64,000 nt of DNA from Nostoc carneum NIES-2107 (GCA_002368155.1 AP018180.1:8061686-8125685); one strand, 5' to 3'. Counted from the stretch's first letter, positions 8,118 through 20,275 are shown. Translations and numbers: made by a program. Notes: generated from the sequence alone by a model not told the origin.

Positions 8118-8659
8118 GCATATACCTCTGCGTCTCGAAACAGCTTACCAGCTTTATCTTTAGCCGATAAGATTGGCTCATCTGCAATTGGCCAGGCGAT
8201 CGCTAAATCAGGGTCATTCCACAAAATAGTGCGTTCATGTTGCGGCGCATAATATTCTGTAGTTTTATACAAAAATTCTGCATATTCAGAAAGTACTAAA
8301 AAGCCGTGAGCAAAACCTGGTGGTATCCAAAGCAGACGTTTATTTTCTGCTGTTAAATCTGTACCAACCCATTGACCAAAAGTTTTAGAGCTTTTTCTTA
8401 AATCTACTGCTACATCAAATACCTCACCTACAACTACTCGCACCAATTTACCTTGAGGCTGCTGAATTTGATAATGCAAACCACGCAAAATATTTTTGCC
8501 AGAACGAGAATGATTGTCTTGGACAAAATGCTGATTAATTCCTACTTTTTCTCGCCAAACTTTCTCGTTATAGCTTTCATAAAAAAAACCGCGCTCATCT
8601 CCAAATATTTGCGGCTCTATGACTAGTAAATCAGGAATTTCCGTCTTGGTAATTTGCAT
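8114..8659 (-). CDS. rfbC: dTDP-4-dehydrorhamnose 3,5-epimerase
   Basis: A 181-aa cupin enzyme that epimerises dTDP-4-keto-6-deoxyglucose at C3 and C5. Visible motifs are GDERGFFYESYN, the substrate-binding and catalytic region FVQDNHSRSGKNILRGLHYQ, and IPPGFAHGFLVLSE. It lies 14 nt downstream of rfbA and overlaps rfbD by 4 nt. Confidence 0.96.
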   Translation of the reverse strand: MQITKTEIPDLLVIEPQIFGDERGFFYESYNEKVWREKVGINQHFVQDNHSRSGKNILRGLHYQIQQPQGKLVRVVVGEVFDVAVDLRKSSKTFGQWVGTDLTAENKRLLWIPPGFAHGFLVLSEYAEFLYKTTEYYAPQHERTILWNDPDLAIAWPIADEPILSAKDKAGKLFRDAEVYA

Positions 8660-8673
8660 TATCGTTACCTCAG

Positions 8674-9648
8674 TTAACCAGAAAATTTATTGAAAGATAA
8701 AGGCGTATAGTATGAAGCAACAGGTATAGTATCATCTAATTGGTCTAATTTATTTTGCTGCTCCATAGTGAGATAAATTTGGTCATTTTCTAAAATTGAC
8801 ATCAAGTAACGACCATAACTACTCTTCGCCATCGGTTCAGCTAAATGGCGCAGTTGGTTTGAGTCAATATATCCTTTAAGATAAGCAATTTCTTCAATAC
8901 AAGCTATTTTTAAACCTTGCCTTTCTTCTAGTGTTTGGATAAAATTGCCAGCCTGATGTAGTGATTCATGAGTTCCCGTATCTAACCAAGCATATCCACG
9001 CCCCAAAAGTTCTACGTGCAGTTTACCTTGCTGCAAATACACTGTATTCAAATCAGTAATTTCTAATTCATTACGCGGAGAAGGCTTGAGATTAGACGCG
9101 ATTTCTCCTACTTGAGAATCATAAAAATATATCCCTGGAACAGCATATTTAGACTTGGGACTTAAGGGTTTTTCTTCGATACTAATTGCTCTGCCATTTG
9201 CATCAAATTCAATTACTCCATATTGTCTAGGGTCTTTTACTTGATAACCAAATACTAATCCCCCTTCCTGCAGATTAGCAGCCCTAGCCAAGACTTCTGT
9301 TAACCCATGACCATAAAAAATGTTATCACCTAAAATTAAACATACTGGCTCGTTAGCAATAAAATCTTTGCCTAAAATAAAAGCTTGGGCTAATCCTTCG
9401 GGACGAGGTTGTTCAACATAGCTAAACTGCAAACCCCACTGGCTACCATCTTTTAAAATTTTCTCAAATAATGGTAAATCATTAGGTGTAGAAATAATTA
9501 AAATCTCGCGAATCCCTGCCAGCATTAATACAGATAAGGGATAGTAAATCATGGGCTTATCGTACACCGGCATCAGTTGTTTACTAACAGCATAAGTTAG
9601 AGGATAAAGACGTGTACCAGAGCCACCTGCTAAGATAATACCTTTCAT
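8674..9648 (-). CDS. rfbA: Glucose-1-phosphate thymidylyltransferase
   Basis: The enzyme makes dTDP-glucose from dTTP and glucose-1-phosphate, the first step towards dTDP-rhamnose. Motifs are [21 protein letters not shown] at the N-terminus (nucleotidyltransferase signature), [10 protein letters not shown] and [10 protein letters not shown]. At 324 aa it is about 30 residues longer than typical RfbA; the extra C-terminus (from about residue 293) shows no motif. The upstream gap of 264 bp to rfbB carries a hairpin and a heptamer tract, so rfbA may also have its own promoter. Confidence 0.95.
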   Translation of the reverse strand: MKGIILAGGSGTRLYPLTYAVSKQLMPVYDKPMIYYPLSVLMLAGIREILIISTPNDLPLFEKILKDGSQWGLQFSYVEQPRPEGLAQAFILGKDFIANEPVCLILGDNIFYGHGLTEVLARAANLQEGGLVFGYQVKDPRQYGVIEFDANGRAISIEEKPLSPKSKYAVPGIYFYDSQVGEIASNLKPSPRNELEITDLNTVYLQQGKLHVELLGRGYAWLDTGTHESLHQAGNFIQTLEERQGLKIACIEEIAYLKGYIDSNQLRHLAEPMAKSSYGRYLMSILENDQIYLTMEQQNKLDQLDDTIPVASYYTPLSFNKFSG

Positions 9649-9652
9649 AAGA

Positions 9653-9688
9653 ATTTTAGATTTTAGATTTTGGATTTTGGATTTTAGG
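9653..9688. repeat. Heptanucleotide short tandem repeat
   Basis: Five TTTTAGA/TTTTGGA heptamers lie just upstream of the rfbA start codon, between rfbB and rfbA. Confidence 0.7.
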
Positions 9689-9814
9689 GTTTAAATTTTA
9701 GTTTTATCATCCAGCCTCACTACCTCACACTTTTTGTATTGAGTAAGTCGGTAATTGCACCAAAATACGTTACGCAACGTAAATATTCTGAAAACTCTTA
9801 CCAATGACAAAGCG

Positions 9815-9852
9815 CAAAGTCTGAGCGGAGGTTTCCTCCGATCGGAACTTTG
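9815..9852. repeat. Dispersed hairpin repeat
   Basis: Nested inverted repeats are present: the outer arms CAAAGT/ACTTTG enclose the inner arms CGGAGG/CCTCCG around a TTT loop. It lies between rfbB and rfbA. Similar GGAGGTTTCCTCC hairpins recur in Nostoc genomes (recollection, not searched). Confidence 0.5.
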
Positions 9853-9912
9853 TAAGAATGACAAATAAATAATGACAGTCCTGAATAGTTATCTTTCATT
9901 TCGCCGATCTAC

Positions 9913-10983
9913 TTATAATTTTCTATTTTCATAGTTTTGTTTTAACCAGTTTTGGTAATCACCAGAACGCACTTGATTTACCCAATCAGAATTATTGAGA
10001 TACCATTGAACTGTTTTTAGTAAACCACTGTCAAAGTTTTCTTGAGGTTGCCAACCTAAATCACGGCTGATTTTACTACAATCAATTGCATATCTCCGGT
10101 CATGACCAGGACGGTCTTTAACAAAAGTAATTAAAGAAGAATAATGAAAGTTAGATTTGGGAGCTAACTCATCCAAAATTGCACAAATTTTTTCTACAAC
10201 TGTTAAGTTAGTTTGTTCATTTAAACCACCAATATTATAAGTTTCGCCAACTTTACTTTGTTGCAACACAAGATAAATAGCTTCACAGTGATCTATCACA
10301 TAAAGCCAATCACGAACATTTTGACCATCTCCATATATAGGGAGTGGTTTACTATCTAAAGCATTCAATATAGTTAAAGGAATCAGTTTTTCTGGGAACT
10401 GACGCGGCCCGTAATTATTTGAGCAATTAGTGGTTAAAGTTGGGAGTCCATAGGTGTGATAATAAGCCCGCACAAAATGGTCAGATGCAGCTTTCGATGC
10501 AGCATAAGGGCTATTAGGTGCATAGGGAGTATCTTCCCTAAAAGCTGGATCTTCGGGTTGGAGAGAGCCGTATACTTCATCTGTAGAGACGTGCAAAAAT
10601 CGAAATTGCTGTTGTTTTATTGATGAAAGTTTTTGCCAGTACAGTCTACTCGCTTCTAATAATTGAAACGTCCCCACTACATTAGTCTGGATAAAGTCTT
10701 GAGGACTAAGGATTGAGCGATCAACATGACTTTCTGCTGCAAAATTAATAATTGCATCTGGTTGATATTGTTCTAAAACGTAACTGACTAACTCGACATT
10801 GCCAATATCACCTTGAATAAAATGATAGTTAGGATTACTTGCTATTGCTGCTAAAGTTTGGAGATTACTAGCGTAAGTTAATTTATCTAAATTAACTACA
10901 TTAGCCCATTGTGACTTGATTGCTTGGAGAATAAAATTCGCTCCAATAAATCCGGCTCCTCCGGTGACTAATAAAGTAGGCAT
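9913..10983 (-). CDS. rfbB: dTDP-glucose 4,6-dehydratase
   Basis: The enzyme oxidises and dehydrates dTDP-glucose to dTDP-4-keto-6-deoxyglucose with bound NAD+. The 356-aa extended SDR fold has the NAD motif [21 protein letters not shown] with its catalytic Thr-Asp-Glu, the YAASKAASD catalytic Tyr/Lys pair and [14 protein letters not shown]. It is the first gene of the minus-strand rfb group. Confidence 0.97.
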   Translation of the reverse strand: MPTLLVTGGAGFIGANFILQAIKSQWANVVNLDKLTYASNLQTLAAIASNPNYHFIQGDIGNVELVSYVLEQYQPDAIINFAAESHVDRSILSPQDFIQTNVVGTFQLLEASRLYWQKLSSIKQQQFRFLHVSTDEVYGSLQPEDPAFREDTPYAPNSPYAASKAASDHFVRAYYHTYGLPTLTTNCSNNYGPRQFPEKLIPLTILNALDSKPLPIYGDGQNVRDWLYVIDHCEAIYLVLQQSKVGETYNIGGLNEQTNLTVVEKICAILDELAPKSNFHYSSLITFVKDRPGHDRRYAIDCSKISRDLGWQPQENFDSGLLKTVQWYLNNSDWVNQVRSGDYQNWLKQNYENRKL

Positions 10984-11196
10984 AATTGTAAAAAATATTT
11001 ATGTCATCAATATTGTAATAATTCGAGTCAGATGTATAGGTTGAGTACTAAGTGCTGAGTCCTGAGTTAGGAGTGGAAAACCGCAGTCAGCAAGAGGAAA
11101 TCAGAAATGTGAAAATTTATATTGCACAGTTTTTTAACTGAGAACTCAGGACTTCTCACTCAGCACTATTGATGTGATTTGCAGTTTATCTGTGGA

Positions 11197-12135
11197 TCAC
11201 AAAGCTTGTAAAATTTCTTCATCCACAGAAAAATCAATTTCTGCTTTGTCTCGCCCAGATGCTAGATAATCATTTTCCAATGAATCATTTAGCCCAGAAA
11301 TCAAATCATATTCAGGTTTCCAACCTAATTCACTCTGAGCCTTATTTACCGAGGCAAAAAAATGTTGTCCCCGCATAGGAAAAGCTTTGCGCTTACCAAA
11401 ATCAAACTTTTTCGGGTCGTAATGGACAATTTTGACTGCATCAGGTGATTTACCAGCCGCTTGTGCACAAGCACGGGCTAAACCATCAAAAGTAACAAAG
11501 CGATCGCCTGATACATTGTAAATTTGCCCTATGGCCTGCTGATTACCCACAATTTGAGTCATAGCCCTTGCTAAATCCTTTACGTGACCTAGCTGGGTAA
11601 TATACAAGCCATTTCCCGGAATGGGAATAGGGCGATCGCGGACAATTCTGTCAAAAAACCAGCTTTCTAAGTCGTTATAGTTACGCGGCCCATAAATATA
11701 GGTGGGGCGAATCGAGGTAAAGGGTATTCCTAATTCAGCTAAGTAAGCTTCTGTTTCATGCTTACCCCGATGACGGCTTTTGGGATCTACAGTATCGCCT
11801 TCCACATGAGGCATTTGGTCAGATTTGAGATATACTCCAGCAGAACTCATATACACAAAATGTTGTACACGGCCTTGAAAAATTTCTGCCAATGGTTGAG
11901 TATCAGCAAGTTCCCGCCCATTATTGTCAAAAATGACATCAAAATTTTCCTGTGATAACTTCGCCTTTAACTGCGTAGCGTCAGTGCGATCGCCTATAAT
12001 TTGTCCTACTCCCTGTAAAGACGGTGCAGGACGATTACCACGATTGAACAGCACCACCTCATGTCCTTGTTCTACTAGCAGTTGGGTGAGATAGATACCA
12101 ATGAACCGAGTACCACCTATAATCAAAATCCGCAT
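11197..12135 (-). CDS. NAD-dependent epimerase-like protein, CSP41 (chloroplast stem-loop binding protein) homologue
   Basis: A 312-aa atypical SDR with the motif GGTRFIGIYLT at the N-terminus, VYMSSAGVY, IRPTYIYGPRNYNDLE and FDFGKRKAFPMRGQHFF. The last pattern is typical of the CSP41/mRNA-binding branch found in cyanobacteria and chloroplasts, rather than of sugar epimerases. The canonical YxxxK is replaced by a KHETEAYL-type context, which argues against a simple epimerase. Its neighbours are rhamnose genes, so a sugar role cannot be excluded. In chloroplasts the relatives bind RNA and associate with ribosomes and transcription complexes. Confidence 0.8.
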   Translation of the reverse strand: MRILIIGGTRFIGIYLTQLLVEQGHEVVLFNRGNRPAPSLQGVGQIIGDRTDATQLKAKLSQENFDVIFDNNGRELADTQPLAEIFQGRVQHFVYMSSAGVYLKSDQMPHVEGDTVDPKSRHRGKHETEAYLAELGIPFTSIRPTYIYGPRNYNDLESWFFDRIVRDRPIPIPGNGLYITQLGHVKDLARAMTQIVGNQQAIGQIYNVSGDRFVTFDGLARACAQAAGKSPDAVKIVHYDPKKFDFGKRKAFPMRGQHFFASVNKAQSELGWKPEYDLISGLNDSLENDYLASGRDKAEIDFSVDEEILQAL

Positions 12136-12238
12136 GAATTCCCCTCTTAGCTCTTTTAATAATGCAGGGGCTAGCTAGGAGCTAGAGGCTGGTTAGAGGC
12201 TAGAGGCTAATATAAAACTCATCTTTAATATGTTAGTT

Positions 12239-12280
12239 AGTCCCCAGTCCCCAGTCCCCAGTCCCCAGTCCCCAGTCCCT
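12239..12280. repeat. Heptanucleotide short tandem repeat (AGTCCCC x6)
   Basis: Six AGTCCCC heptamers lie in the divergent 305-bp gap between the CSP41-like gene and the GT4 gene. A second degenerate tract of GAGGCTA/GAGGCTG units precedes it at about 12168-12210. No promoter elements could be assigned. Confidence 0.8.
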
Positions 12281-12440
12281 ATTTGAGGTTATCAGGTTAC
12301 AGTATCGCTCTGGAACCTGTTTTTGGAGAATCGCGTCTTCGACTTCATCTGGATCGCTTTCTCTTCCTTCATCCCAAGGAAAAACCTTTTGGTTAATCTG
12401 ACTAATCTACCTCAGTATTTTCCACTTATTCACGTTAGCT

Positions 12441-13583
12441 GTGCCCTTAAAATATGCTCTGATTCATGAATGGCTGACACCTAAAGCCACTGGCGGTTCA
12501 GAATTAGTTGTAAAAGCAATTCTGGAGCATATAGATGCGGATTTATATGCGCTAATCAATTTTGAATCTACAAATCCTGAAAGTTATTTATACCAACGTC
12601 AGATTGGCACAACTTTTCTGCAAAACTTTCCCTATGCCCGCAATGGTGTACAAAAATATCTACCTTTGTTACCGTTGGCTATTGAACAATTAGATTTGCG
12701 GCAATATGACGTAATTCTATCTTCATCCCACGCTGTAGCCAAAGGAGTAATTACTGCTCCTGACCAATTACATATTTGTTATTGCCATAGCCCCATGCGT
12801 TATGCTTGGGACTTGACTTTTGATTATCTACAACAGAGCAAAGTCGGGAATGGTCTAGCTGGATGGCTAACACGATATTTACTACATCGTTTGCGCCAGT
12901 GGGATGTATTGTCAGCTAATCGCGTTGATTATTTTATTGCTAATTCACAGCATACAGCTCGGCGAATTTGGCGCTGCTATCGGCGAACATCAACTGTGAT
13001 TTATCCGCCAGTTAATGTAGAAGAATTACCATTTGTAGCTGACAAAGAAGATTTTTATCTAATAGTTTCCCGTTTAGTGAGTTACAAGCAAGTATCCTTA
13101 ATTGTCAAAGCTTTTAATCAGCTAAAAAAACCATTGGTAGTAATTGGTACAGGCCCGCAAATGAAATATCTTCGCCAGATAGCAAATTCTAATATTCAAA
13201 TACTAGGATGGCAACCGAATGATGTAGTAACAAAATATATGGCAAAAGCCAAGGCATTTGTGTATGCCGCTTGTGAAGATTTTGGTATTGCCTTAGTTGA
13301 GGCACAAGCTTGTGGGACTCCAGTTATTGCCTACGGTGCTGGAGGAGCGCTAGAAACTGTCAGAGATATTGGTTCCTGGAACGATACAGGCACAGGTATC
13401 TTCTTTAACGAACAAACAGAAGCTGCTTTAATAACAGCAGTAGAAAAGTTTGAAATATACCAGGGTAAATTTAATCCTGAGTATTTGCGAACACATGCTA
13501 GTAAATTTTCTCGGCGGGTTTTTGGCGATCGCTATCTAGATTTTGTAGATCGATGCAGCAAAAAAACGCCTTCATGGGAGTGA
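12441..13583 (+). CDS. Glycosyltransferase family 4 (WbaZ-like)
   Basis: A 380-aa GT-B fold retaining glycosyltransferase, cytosolic. The N-terminal domain begins ALIHEWLTPKATGGSELVV, the donor-side domain starts near IVSRLVSYKQVSLIVKAF, and the EX7E motif is in CEDFGIALVEAQACGTPVIAYGAGGALETV (about residue 280). The pattern matches mannosyl/rhamnosyl-type transferases of O-antigen and exopolysaccharide loci, but the donor and acceptor are not predictable. The start is GTG; the next gene is the priming sugar transferase. Confidence 0.9.
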   Translation: MPLKYALIHEWLTPKATGGSELVVKAILEHIDADLYALINFESTNPESYLYQRQIGTTFLQNFPYARNGVQKYLPLLPLAIEQLDLRQYDVILSSSHAVAKGVITAPDQLHICYCHSPMRYAWDLTFDYLQQSKVGNGLAGWLTRYLLHRLRQWDVLSANRVDYFIANSQHTARRIWRCYRRTSTVIYPPVNVEELPFVADKEDFYLIVSRLVSYKQVSLIVKAFNQLKKPLVVIGTGPQMKYLRQIANSNIQILGWQPNDVVTKYMAKAKAFVYAACEDFGIALVEAQACGTPVIAYGAGGALETVRDIGSWNDTGTGIFFNEQTEAALITAVEKFEIYQGKFNPEYLRTHASKFSRRVFGDRYLDFVDRCSKKTPSWE

Positions 13584-13692
13584 TGGTCAGGATTTTTTGA
13601 ATTGTTTTGTACGCTTTTGGAAATTTAAACCCAGAAGCACCTACTTTTAGCTTTAAGATTGGGACTATGTGTGGTGTGGATTGTTAAGGAGT

Positions 13693-14454
13693 ATGATGAC
13701 TGCCCAGAGCTCACTCCTCTCCGGCAAGCGAGGCCTACGGCAAGATGCTAATGCGTCTGCTCGTACTTTCTCAAAACGTGGTCAACAGAAAAAGACTCCT
13801 AGGTTAAAACCTAAAGGTTTGTCTTTTCAAGGTTTAAACGGAGAGTTTGCCAAGCGACTGTTTGACATTGTGTTTTCATTGTTGGTTTTGATTTTATTTT
13901 TCCCGGTTTACTTAATCTTGGCCTTACTGATCGCTTTGAGTTCAGAAGGCCCGATTTTTTATGTCCAGGAAAGGGTTGGTAAAAACTACAAACCCTTTAA
14001 TTGTATTAAGTTCCGCACTATGGTGAGCAATGCCGATGAAATGCTCGTACAAATGATGGAGACATCCCCCCAGATGCGGCAAGAATTTGAGAACAGTTTT
14101 AAGCTCAAGCAAGACCCCCGCATTACAAAAATTGGGCGGTTTTTGCGAATTACTAGCTTAGATGAATTTCCCCAATTCTGGAATGTATTAAAAGGGGATA
14201 TGAGTGTTGTTGGGCCGCGACCCTTAGTAGCGGAAGAACTTCCTAAATACGGTTGTCATATCGATCAGATTTTAACTATCCGACCGGGAATCACTGGGTT
14301 ATGGCAAGTCTCTGGGCGCAATGACATTCCTTATCCAAGGCGAGTCCAAATAGACTTACACTATGTAAAATTTAGAAATTTTTGGCTCGACCTCTGGATA
14401 ATTTTGAAAACAGTTGATGTCGTCATTATGCCCAAAAATAACGGGGCTTACTGA
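13693..14454 (+). CDS. Priming sugar transferase (undecaprenyl-phosphate hexose-1-phosphate transferase family)
   Basis: The protein transfers a hexose-1-phosphate onto the lipid carrier to begin repeat-unit assembly. Only the catalytic PF02397-type domain is present: KRLFDIVFSLLVLILFFPV is the single membrane segment, followed by KFRTMVSNADE, TKIGRFLRITSLDEFPQFWNVLKGDMSVVGPRP and RPGITGLWQVSGR. The multi-TM N-terminus of WbaP/WcaJ is absent, giving about 250 aa. AAGGAG precedes two adjacent ATGs (13693 and 13696); a GTG at 13669 would add a poor leader. The first 40 residues are encoded by repeat-like sequence (GGCAAGCGAGGCCTACGGCA) and look non-conserved. It resembles HepC of the heterocyst polysaccharide locus in domain content. 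Confidence 0.92.
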   Translation: MMTAQSSLLSGKRGLRQDANASARTFSKRGQQKKTPRLKPKGLSFQGLNGEFAKRLFDIVFSLLVLILFFPVYLILALLIALSSEGPIFYVQERVGKNYKPFNCIKFRTMVSNADEMLVQMMETSPQMRQEFENSFKLKQDPRITKIGRFLRITSLDEFPQFWNVLKGDMSVVGPRPLVAEELPKYGCHIDQILTIRPGITGLWQVSGRNDIPYPRRVQIDLHYVKFRNFWLDLWIILKTVDVVIMPKNNGAY

Positions 14455-14474
14455 AACGATACTTAAGAGTTTAT

Positions 14475-14500
14475 TCTGTGGGGCACCTTCTGCCCCCAGA
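14475..14500 (+). terminator. Hairpin downstream of the sugar transferase
   Basis: TCTGTGGGGCA pairs with TGCCCC-C-AGA around a 5-nt loop, 20 nt after the stop codon. There is no strong T-run. The rest of the 316-bp gap to gmd is AT-rich leader with AAGGA before the gmd start. Confidence 0.35.
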
Positions 14501-14770
14501 GGAAATTTACTTATATTTAATAAAATTCTCCTTTATATAAAGTTTTGGTAAAGATTTTTCGCAACTTTAGACACAAAAGTAAAAATTTTCAGCCTTAATT
14601 AGTAAAATTACTTAACAAATAGAATAAATAAGTACATATATTTATACACAAGTTTACGTGCTAAATCAGAATTTAGTAGTTTCCCATTAGGCAATTTAGC
14701 AATTACCTGCTAGCTTGTATCAGTTAGGCTGTAACTCTTTTACTCAAAATATACAAAGGAATCCCTAAGC

Positions 14771-16821
<2,051 letters not shown>

Positions 16822-16937
16822 CTTAATCAGCAGCACTTAGTAAATCATGAATATATAATTACCCACACTAACCCAAAAATATACTGAGCGTTAATTGTGG
16901 GTAAGGGTTTAAAACCCAATATACAAAACTATCTATG

Positions 16938-16959
16938 ACGTAGGGCGTATGCCCTACGT
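16938..16959 (+). terminator. Rho-independent-like terminator after the fucose synthase gene
   Basis: A perfect 9-bp stem ACGTAGGGC/GCCCTACGT with a GTAT loop is followed by GTTTGTTTTG. It closes the gmd-fcl transcription unit. Confidence 0.6.
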
Positions 16960-17013
16960 GTTTGTTTTGTGACATAATCCCCATTTTCCCAAATCCAGCA
17001 ATAGCTTCAAAGT

Positions 17014-17574
17014 GTGGACATTTCAGCAAAGGCAGAACTACGTCGGACTCTCTTAAAAAAACGTCAATCAATGTCAATGACAGAATGGAGAGAAAAAAGC
17101 GATCGCATCTGTCAGCAACTCCAAACCTCTGTCCTCTTTACGCAAGCAAAAACTATACTGGCATATTTTAGTTTTCGCCAAGAACCCGATATTAGTGTGT
17201 TATTTACTCATCCGCAATACCGTTGGGGATTTCCGCGCTGCGTTGGTAAATCCATGTTTTGGCATAGTTGGACTCCCAAAGATACTGTAGCAATTGGCAC
17301 CTATGGCATTATTGAACCCCGTCCTGATGCACCCTCAATAGACCCAGATGAGGTAGATTTAATACTTGTCCCCAGCGTTGCTTGCGATTATCAAGGTTAT
17401 CGTTTAGGCTATGGCGGCGGATATTACGATCGCCTCCTCAGTTCACCAGCATGGCAAAACAAGCCAACTATCGGCATTTTATTTGATTTCGCCTACTTAC
17501 CCCAAATACCCATTGAACATTGGGATAAACCTTTAAAAGCTGTATGTACAGAAGCTAGGTTTACTGCAGCATAA
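17014..17574 (+). CDS. 5-formyltetrahydrofolate cyclo-ligase
   Basis: The enzyme converts 5-formyl-THF to 5,10-methenyl-THF using ATP. At 186 aa, motifs are the N-terminal KAELRRTLLKKRQSMS, PRCVGKSMFW, VDLILVPSVACDYQGYRLGYGGGYYDRLL (folate/ATP signature) and the C-terminal HWDKPLKAVCTEAR. The start codon is GTG 17014. It is a housekeeping gene interrupting the polysaccharide locus. Confidence 0.95.
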   Translation: MDISAKAELRRTLLKKRQSMSMTEWREKSDRICQQLQTSVLFTQAKTILAYFSFRQEPDISVLFTHPQYRWGFPRCVGKSMFWHSWTPKDTVAIGTYGIIEPRPDAPSIDPDEVDLILVPSVACDYQGYRLGYGGGYYDRLLSSPAWQNKPTIGILFDFAYLPQIPIEHWDKPLKAVCTEARFTAA

Positions 17575-17618
17575 AGGTTTGGTTTTTTCCCCATTACCAA
17601 TTACCCATTACCCAATCC

Positions 17619-19838
17619 CTAAACCCTTGGCGAATCCTTCACATCATTAGCAATAATCCCAATCAAATTCAACCTACTTAAAATTTCTCTAGCTTGAATG
17701 AGTTCGCTTTGGGTAATTTGACCAATACGTCCTACTAAGATAATTCCACTGCATACAGATGCGACGATTCTGGCATCAACATTGTCTAAAATTGCCGGAG
17801 CATCTATTAAAACTAAATCGTAAGTTTGCTCAAACAATTCTATTAACTCTTTCATCCGGTCTGAACTGAGTAGCTTGACTGTATCTTCTGGTGTGGGGCC
17901 AGCAGTCAAAACATCAACATCAGGATGAATTGGTTGGATATAATCTGCAACTGGTGTATTAGCTTCTTCCTCTAATAATAGAGATAAGCCCCAATCATTT
18001 GGCAATTCTAAAATCTTGTGCAAGCTAGGATTCTGCAAGTTAGCATCAATCAATAATACTCGGCGATGCATATGAGCAGCACTAACAGCCAACCCTAAAG
18101 ACAAAGTTGTTTTACCTTCACCTGCTAGTGTTGAAGTCAACATTAGCGATTGAAAAAGCTGAGGATATCTTAATATTTGAATGTTTTGATAAACCATATC
18201 CAAATTTTCATGATATGGCAATCTCGGATTACTTTCTAATACTAAGGGAATTGCTCTATCTTGCTTATCCCAAGGTAGTTTAGCTAAGCGTTTTCTCGCG
18301 CGTCCGCCTAGCCTTGGCACTGTTCCTAATAGTCTCAAATTCGTCAGCCGTTGTAATTCTCTGGCGGAATATATGACATCATGAAACATTTCCCAAACTA
18401 GGGCTGCTACTATCCCTAAAATTGGCCCAATGATTATTCCTCCACCTAAGAGAAATACTCTACCGCTGCCCATATACATACCCTTATCAGGCGCTTCCAA
18501 AACTTGCCAATCAAATCCGCCTTGAGCAATTTTCAACCCTAAAGATTGTTGTGCTTGTAGTAGTTGCTCAAGTGTTTTGCGATTTGTTTCTACCTCTGGC
18601 AAAAGACGATTGTACTGGGCGATAAGGGCAGGGTATTTACTCAGTTCAGAACGTAGCCGCTGCTCGGATTCAACTAAACTTTTTTCATTGGCAATTAGCC
18701 CTAATGAAGTTGTTTGTACTTGAATTACCTCTTCTACTAACTTCAAGTCAACGCCTACCATTTGCCCTTGAGTTAATAGCGGTTGACGAGAATTTCCGAC
18801 GATTTTTCCTTTTTCTCCTACTGATCTTCCCGCCTCTTGTCGTAGGAGTGCTAGTAGACTTTGACGTTGCTGTGTCAGATTTTGGATGACGGGAGAATTT
18901 TCTGTATAGCGTAGTCGCTGCTGCGCTAAAGCCAGTTCAGTCTTTTGAATCTCATTTAGTAGCCCTTGGTAGCGTGTTGATTGGCTTAATCGAGAGGAAA
19001 TAATGGCATTTTGAGAGGAAGCAGCCATTTTTCGCTCTAGGTTAGCTTGGCGCGCTCTATTGTCTTGAAGTTGGGCGCGAGTAGTTTCTAACTGTTTTTG
19101 AATATCAGCTAGAGATTCCAAAAGAATTTTGCTTTGGACTTCTGGATCTAATAAATTATGCTGCCGACGAAAGGCTTCTAAATTTTTTTCTGCTTGGCTT
19201 ACTTCTTTTTTAATTTCTGGTAGACGCGCATTCACAAAAGAAAGTCCTTTATGTAATCGCTCGTTTTGTTGTTCTATGTTGTACTCTTGGTAAACAGTTT
19301 GTAGTGCTTGTAAGACTTTTTGGGCTTTAACTGGATCTTTATCTTTGAAAGTTACTTCAAATACCTGACTAGGTATTTTATTAATACCCGAACCACCCTC
19401 GATTTGTGCTACTTCTAAAGGTGGTTTTTCACCTTTTTCTTTTTTGCCTTTAATATCTTCTAAGGTAATATCTCGATAAGTTGGACGCAGCAAATCTACA
19501 GCTTTTTGGATGAGCTTAGTACTTATCATCAGTTTCAGTTGAGCTGTATAGTCAACTACTTGAAAATTGGGATCTGTAAACTCGCTGTCTGGATTTCCCT
19601 GAACATTACTTGAGCGTACTCCTTCATATAAGTTGGAACTTACCAGTATTTGCATAGAGCTTTGGTAAGTTGGTTTGGCAAGGAGAGCAAGGATACTCGC
19701 AACTGACATCACTGCACAGGAAATACCCAATATCAGATAACGTCGGTGAAACAGAATTGTCGTAAGTTGTTTGATGTCAACCGCGTTTTGTGGAGAGTTA
19801 ATGAGCATTTGTCCTTGATTCAGACTAGTGTTAGCCAC
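17619..19838 (-). CDS. Wzc/GumC-like polysaccharide chain-length and tyrosine-kinase-type ATPase
   Basis: A 739-aa inner-membrane protein. Two membrane segments (about residues 31-53 and 458-482) flank a long periplasmic coiled coil (Wzz domain). The cytoplasmic part has the Walker A TLAGEGKTTLSLGLA, the Walker A' LLIDANLQNPSLH and the Walker B LVLIDAPAILD of the BY-kinase (CpsD/Wzc) domain. Such proteins control chain length and export of capsule or exopolysaccharide. The C-terminus ends VKDSPRV without the tyrosine cluster that BY-kinases autophosphorylate, so kinase cycling may differ. The 437-bp upstream gap is AT-rich with no recognisable gene. Confidence 0.92.
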   Translation of the reverse strand: MANTSLNQGQMLINSPQNAVDIKQLTTILFHRRYLILGISCAVMSVASILALLAKPTYQSSMQILVSSNLYEGVRSSNVQGNPDSEFTDPNFQVVDYTAQLKLMISTKLIQKAVDLLRPTYRDITLEDIKGKKEKGEKPPLEVAQIEGGSGINKIPSQVFEVTFKDKDPVKAQKVLQALQTVYQEYNIEQQNERLHKGLSFVNARLPEIKKEVSQAEKNLEAFRRQHNLLDPEVQSKILLESLADIQKQLETTRAQLQDNRARQANLERKMAASSQNAIISSRLSQSTRYQGLLNEIQKTELALAQQRLRYTENSPVIQNLTQQRQSLLALLRQEAGRSVGEKGKIVGNSRQPLLTQGQMVGVDLKLVEEVIQVQTTSLGLIANEKSLVESEQRLRSELSKYPALIAQYNRLLPEVETNRKTLEQLLQAQQSLGLKIAQGGFDWQVLEAPDKGMYMGSGRVFLLGGGIIIGPILGIVAALVWEMFHDVIYSARELQRLTNLRLLGTVPRLGGRARKRLAKLPWDKQDRAIPLVLESNPRLPYHENLDMVYQNIQILRYPQLFQSLMLTSTLAGEGKTTLSLGLAVSAAHMHRRVLLIDANLQNPSLHKILELPNDWGLSLLLEEEANTPVADYIQPIHPDVDVLTAGPTPEDTVKLLSSDRMKELIELFEQTYDLVLIDAPAILDNVDARIVASVCSGIILVGRIGQITQSELIQAREILSRLNLIGIIANDVKDSPRV

Positions 19839-20275
19839 TATAAAAGTCCTCTAATCTCGAAATAATAAATCAGGAAGATTGCCAGCAAATCTCTTGGAAA
19901 GGAATTTTTATGACAGTATAGACGCAATCTTATGATAAATGATTCCTGGTTGACAAAAGAATTTATTTTCCATAATTTTACGTATTATGATTGTAATTAA
20001 TAATTTCCATCTCGCAAATAATTCAAATTATTGCTGTGTTTTTTAGGCTAAATTTGATACATTTATATTTCCAAGTATAATTATTTTCAGTTACAAATAT
20101 TTGTTAACTCAATTAATGAAACAAATAGCTAGCAATTAACCAGCTTAATTAAGGCTTGTTAAGTTATTAAATTAGCTCAAACTAATTCAAGATGAAATGT
20201 CATTACTAGCCAAACGCTGTCAAGCAACGTAATTGCAAATCTTCTATTTTCTGTTTTTCAATGTTGAGCTATTTA
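19839..20275. other. AT-rich intergenic region, no gene seen
   Basis: It separates the Wzc-like gene from the upstream GT13-like gene on the same strand and probably holds the Wzc-like promoter. I could assign no specific operator. Confidence 0.5.

Noticed and set aside
11197-12135. Annotation as a UDP-glucose 4-epimerase belonging to the rhamnose operon
   Set aside because: The catalytic YxxxK motif is not in place and the sequence follows the CSP41-like branch; sugar function is possible but not supported.
13715-13790. A separate small gene at the N-terminus of the priming transferase
   Set aside because: The segment looks like a dispersed repeat read through in frame; it is better treated as a non-conserved leader of the transferase.
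16868-17171. 69-aa frames around the start of the 5-formyl-THF cyclo-ligase gene
   Set aside because: Overlap a terminator hairpin or the true gene in another frame; no conserved sequence.
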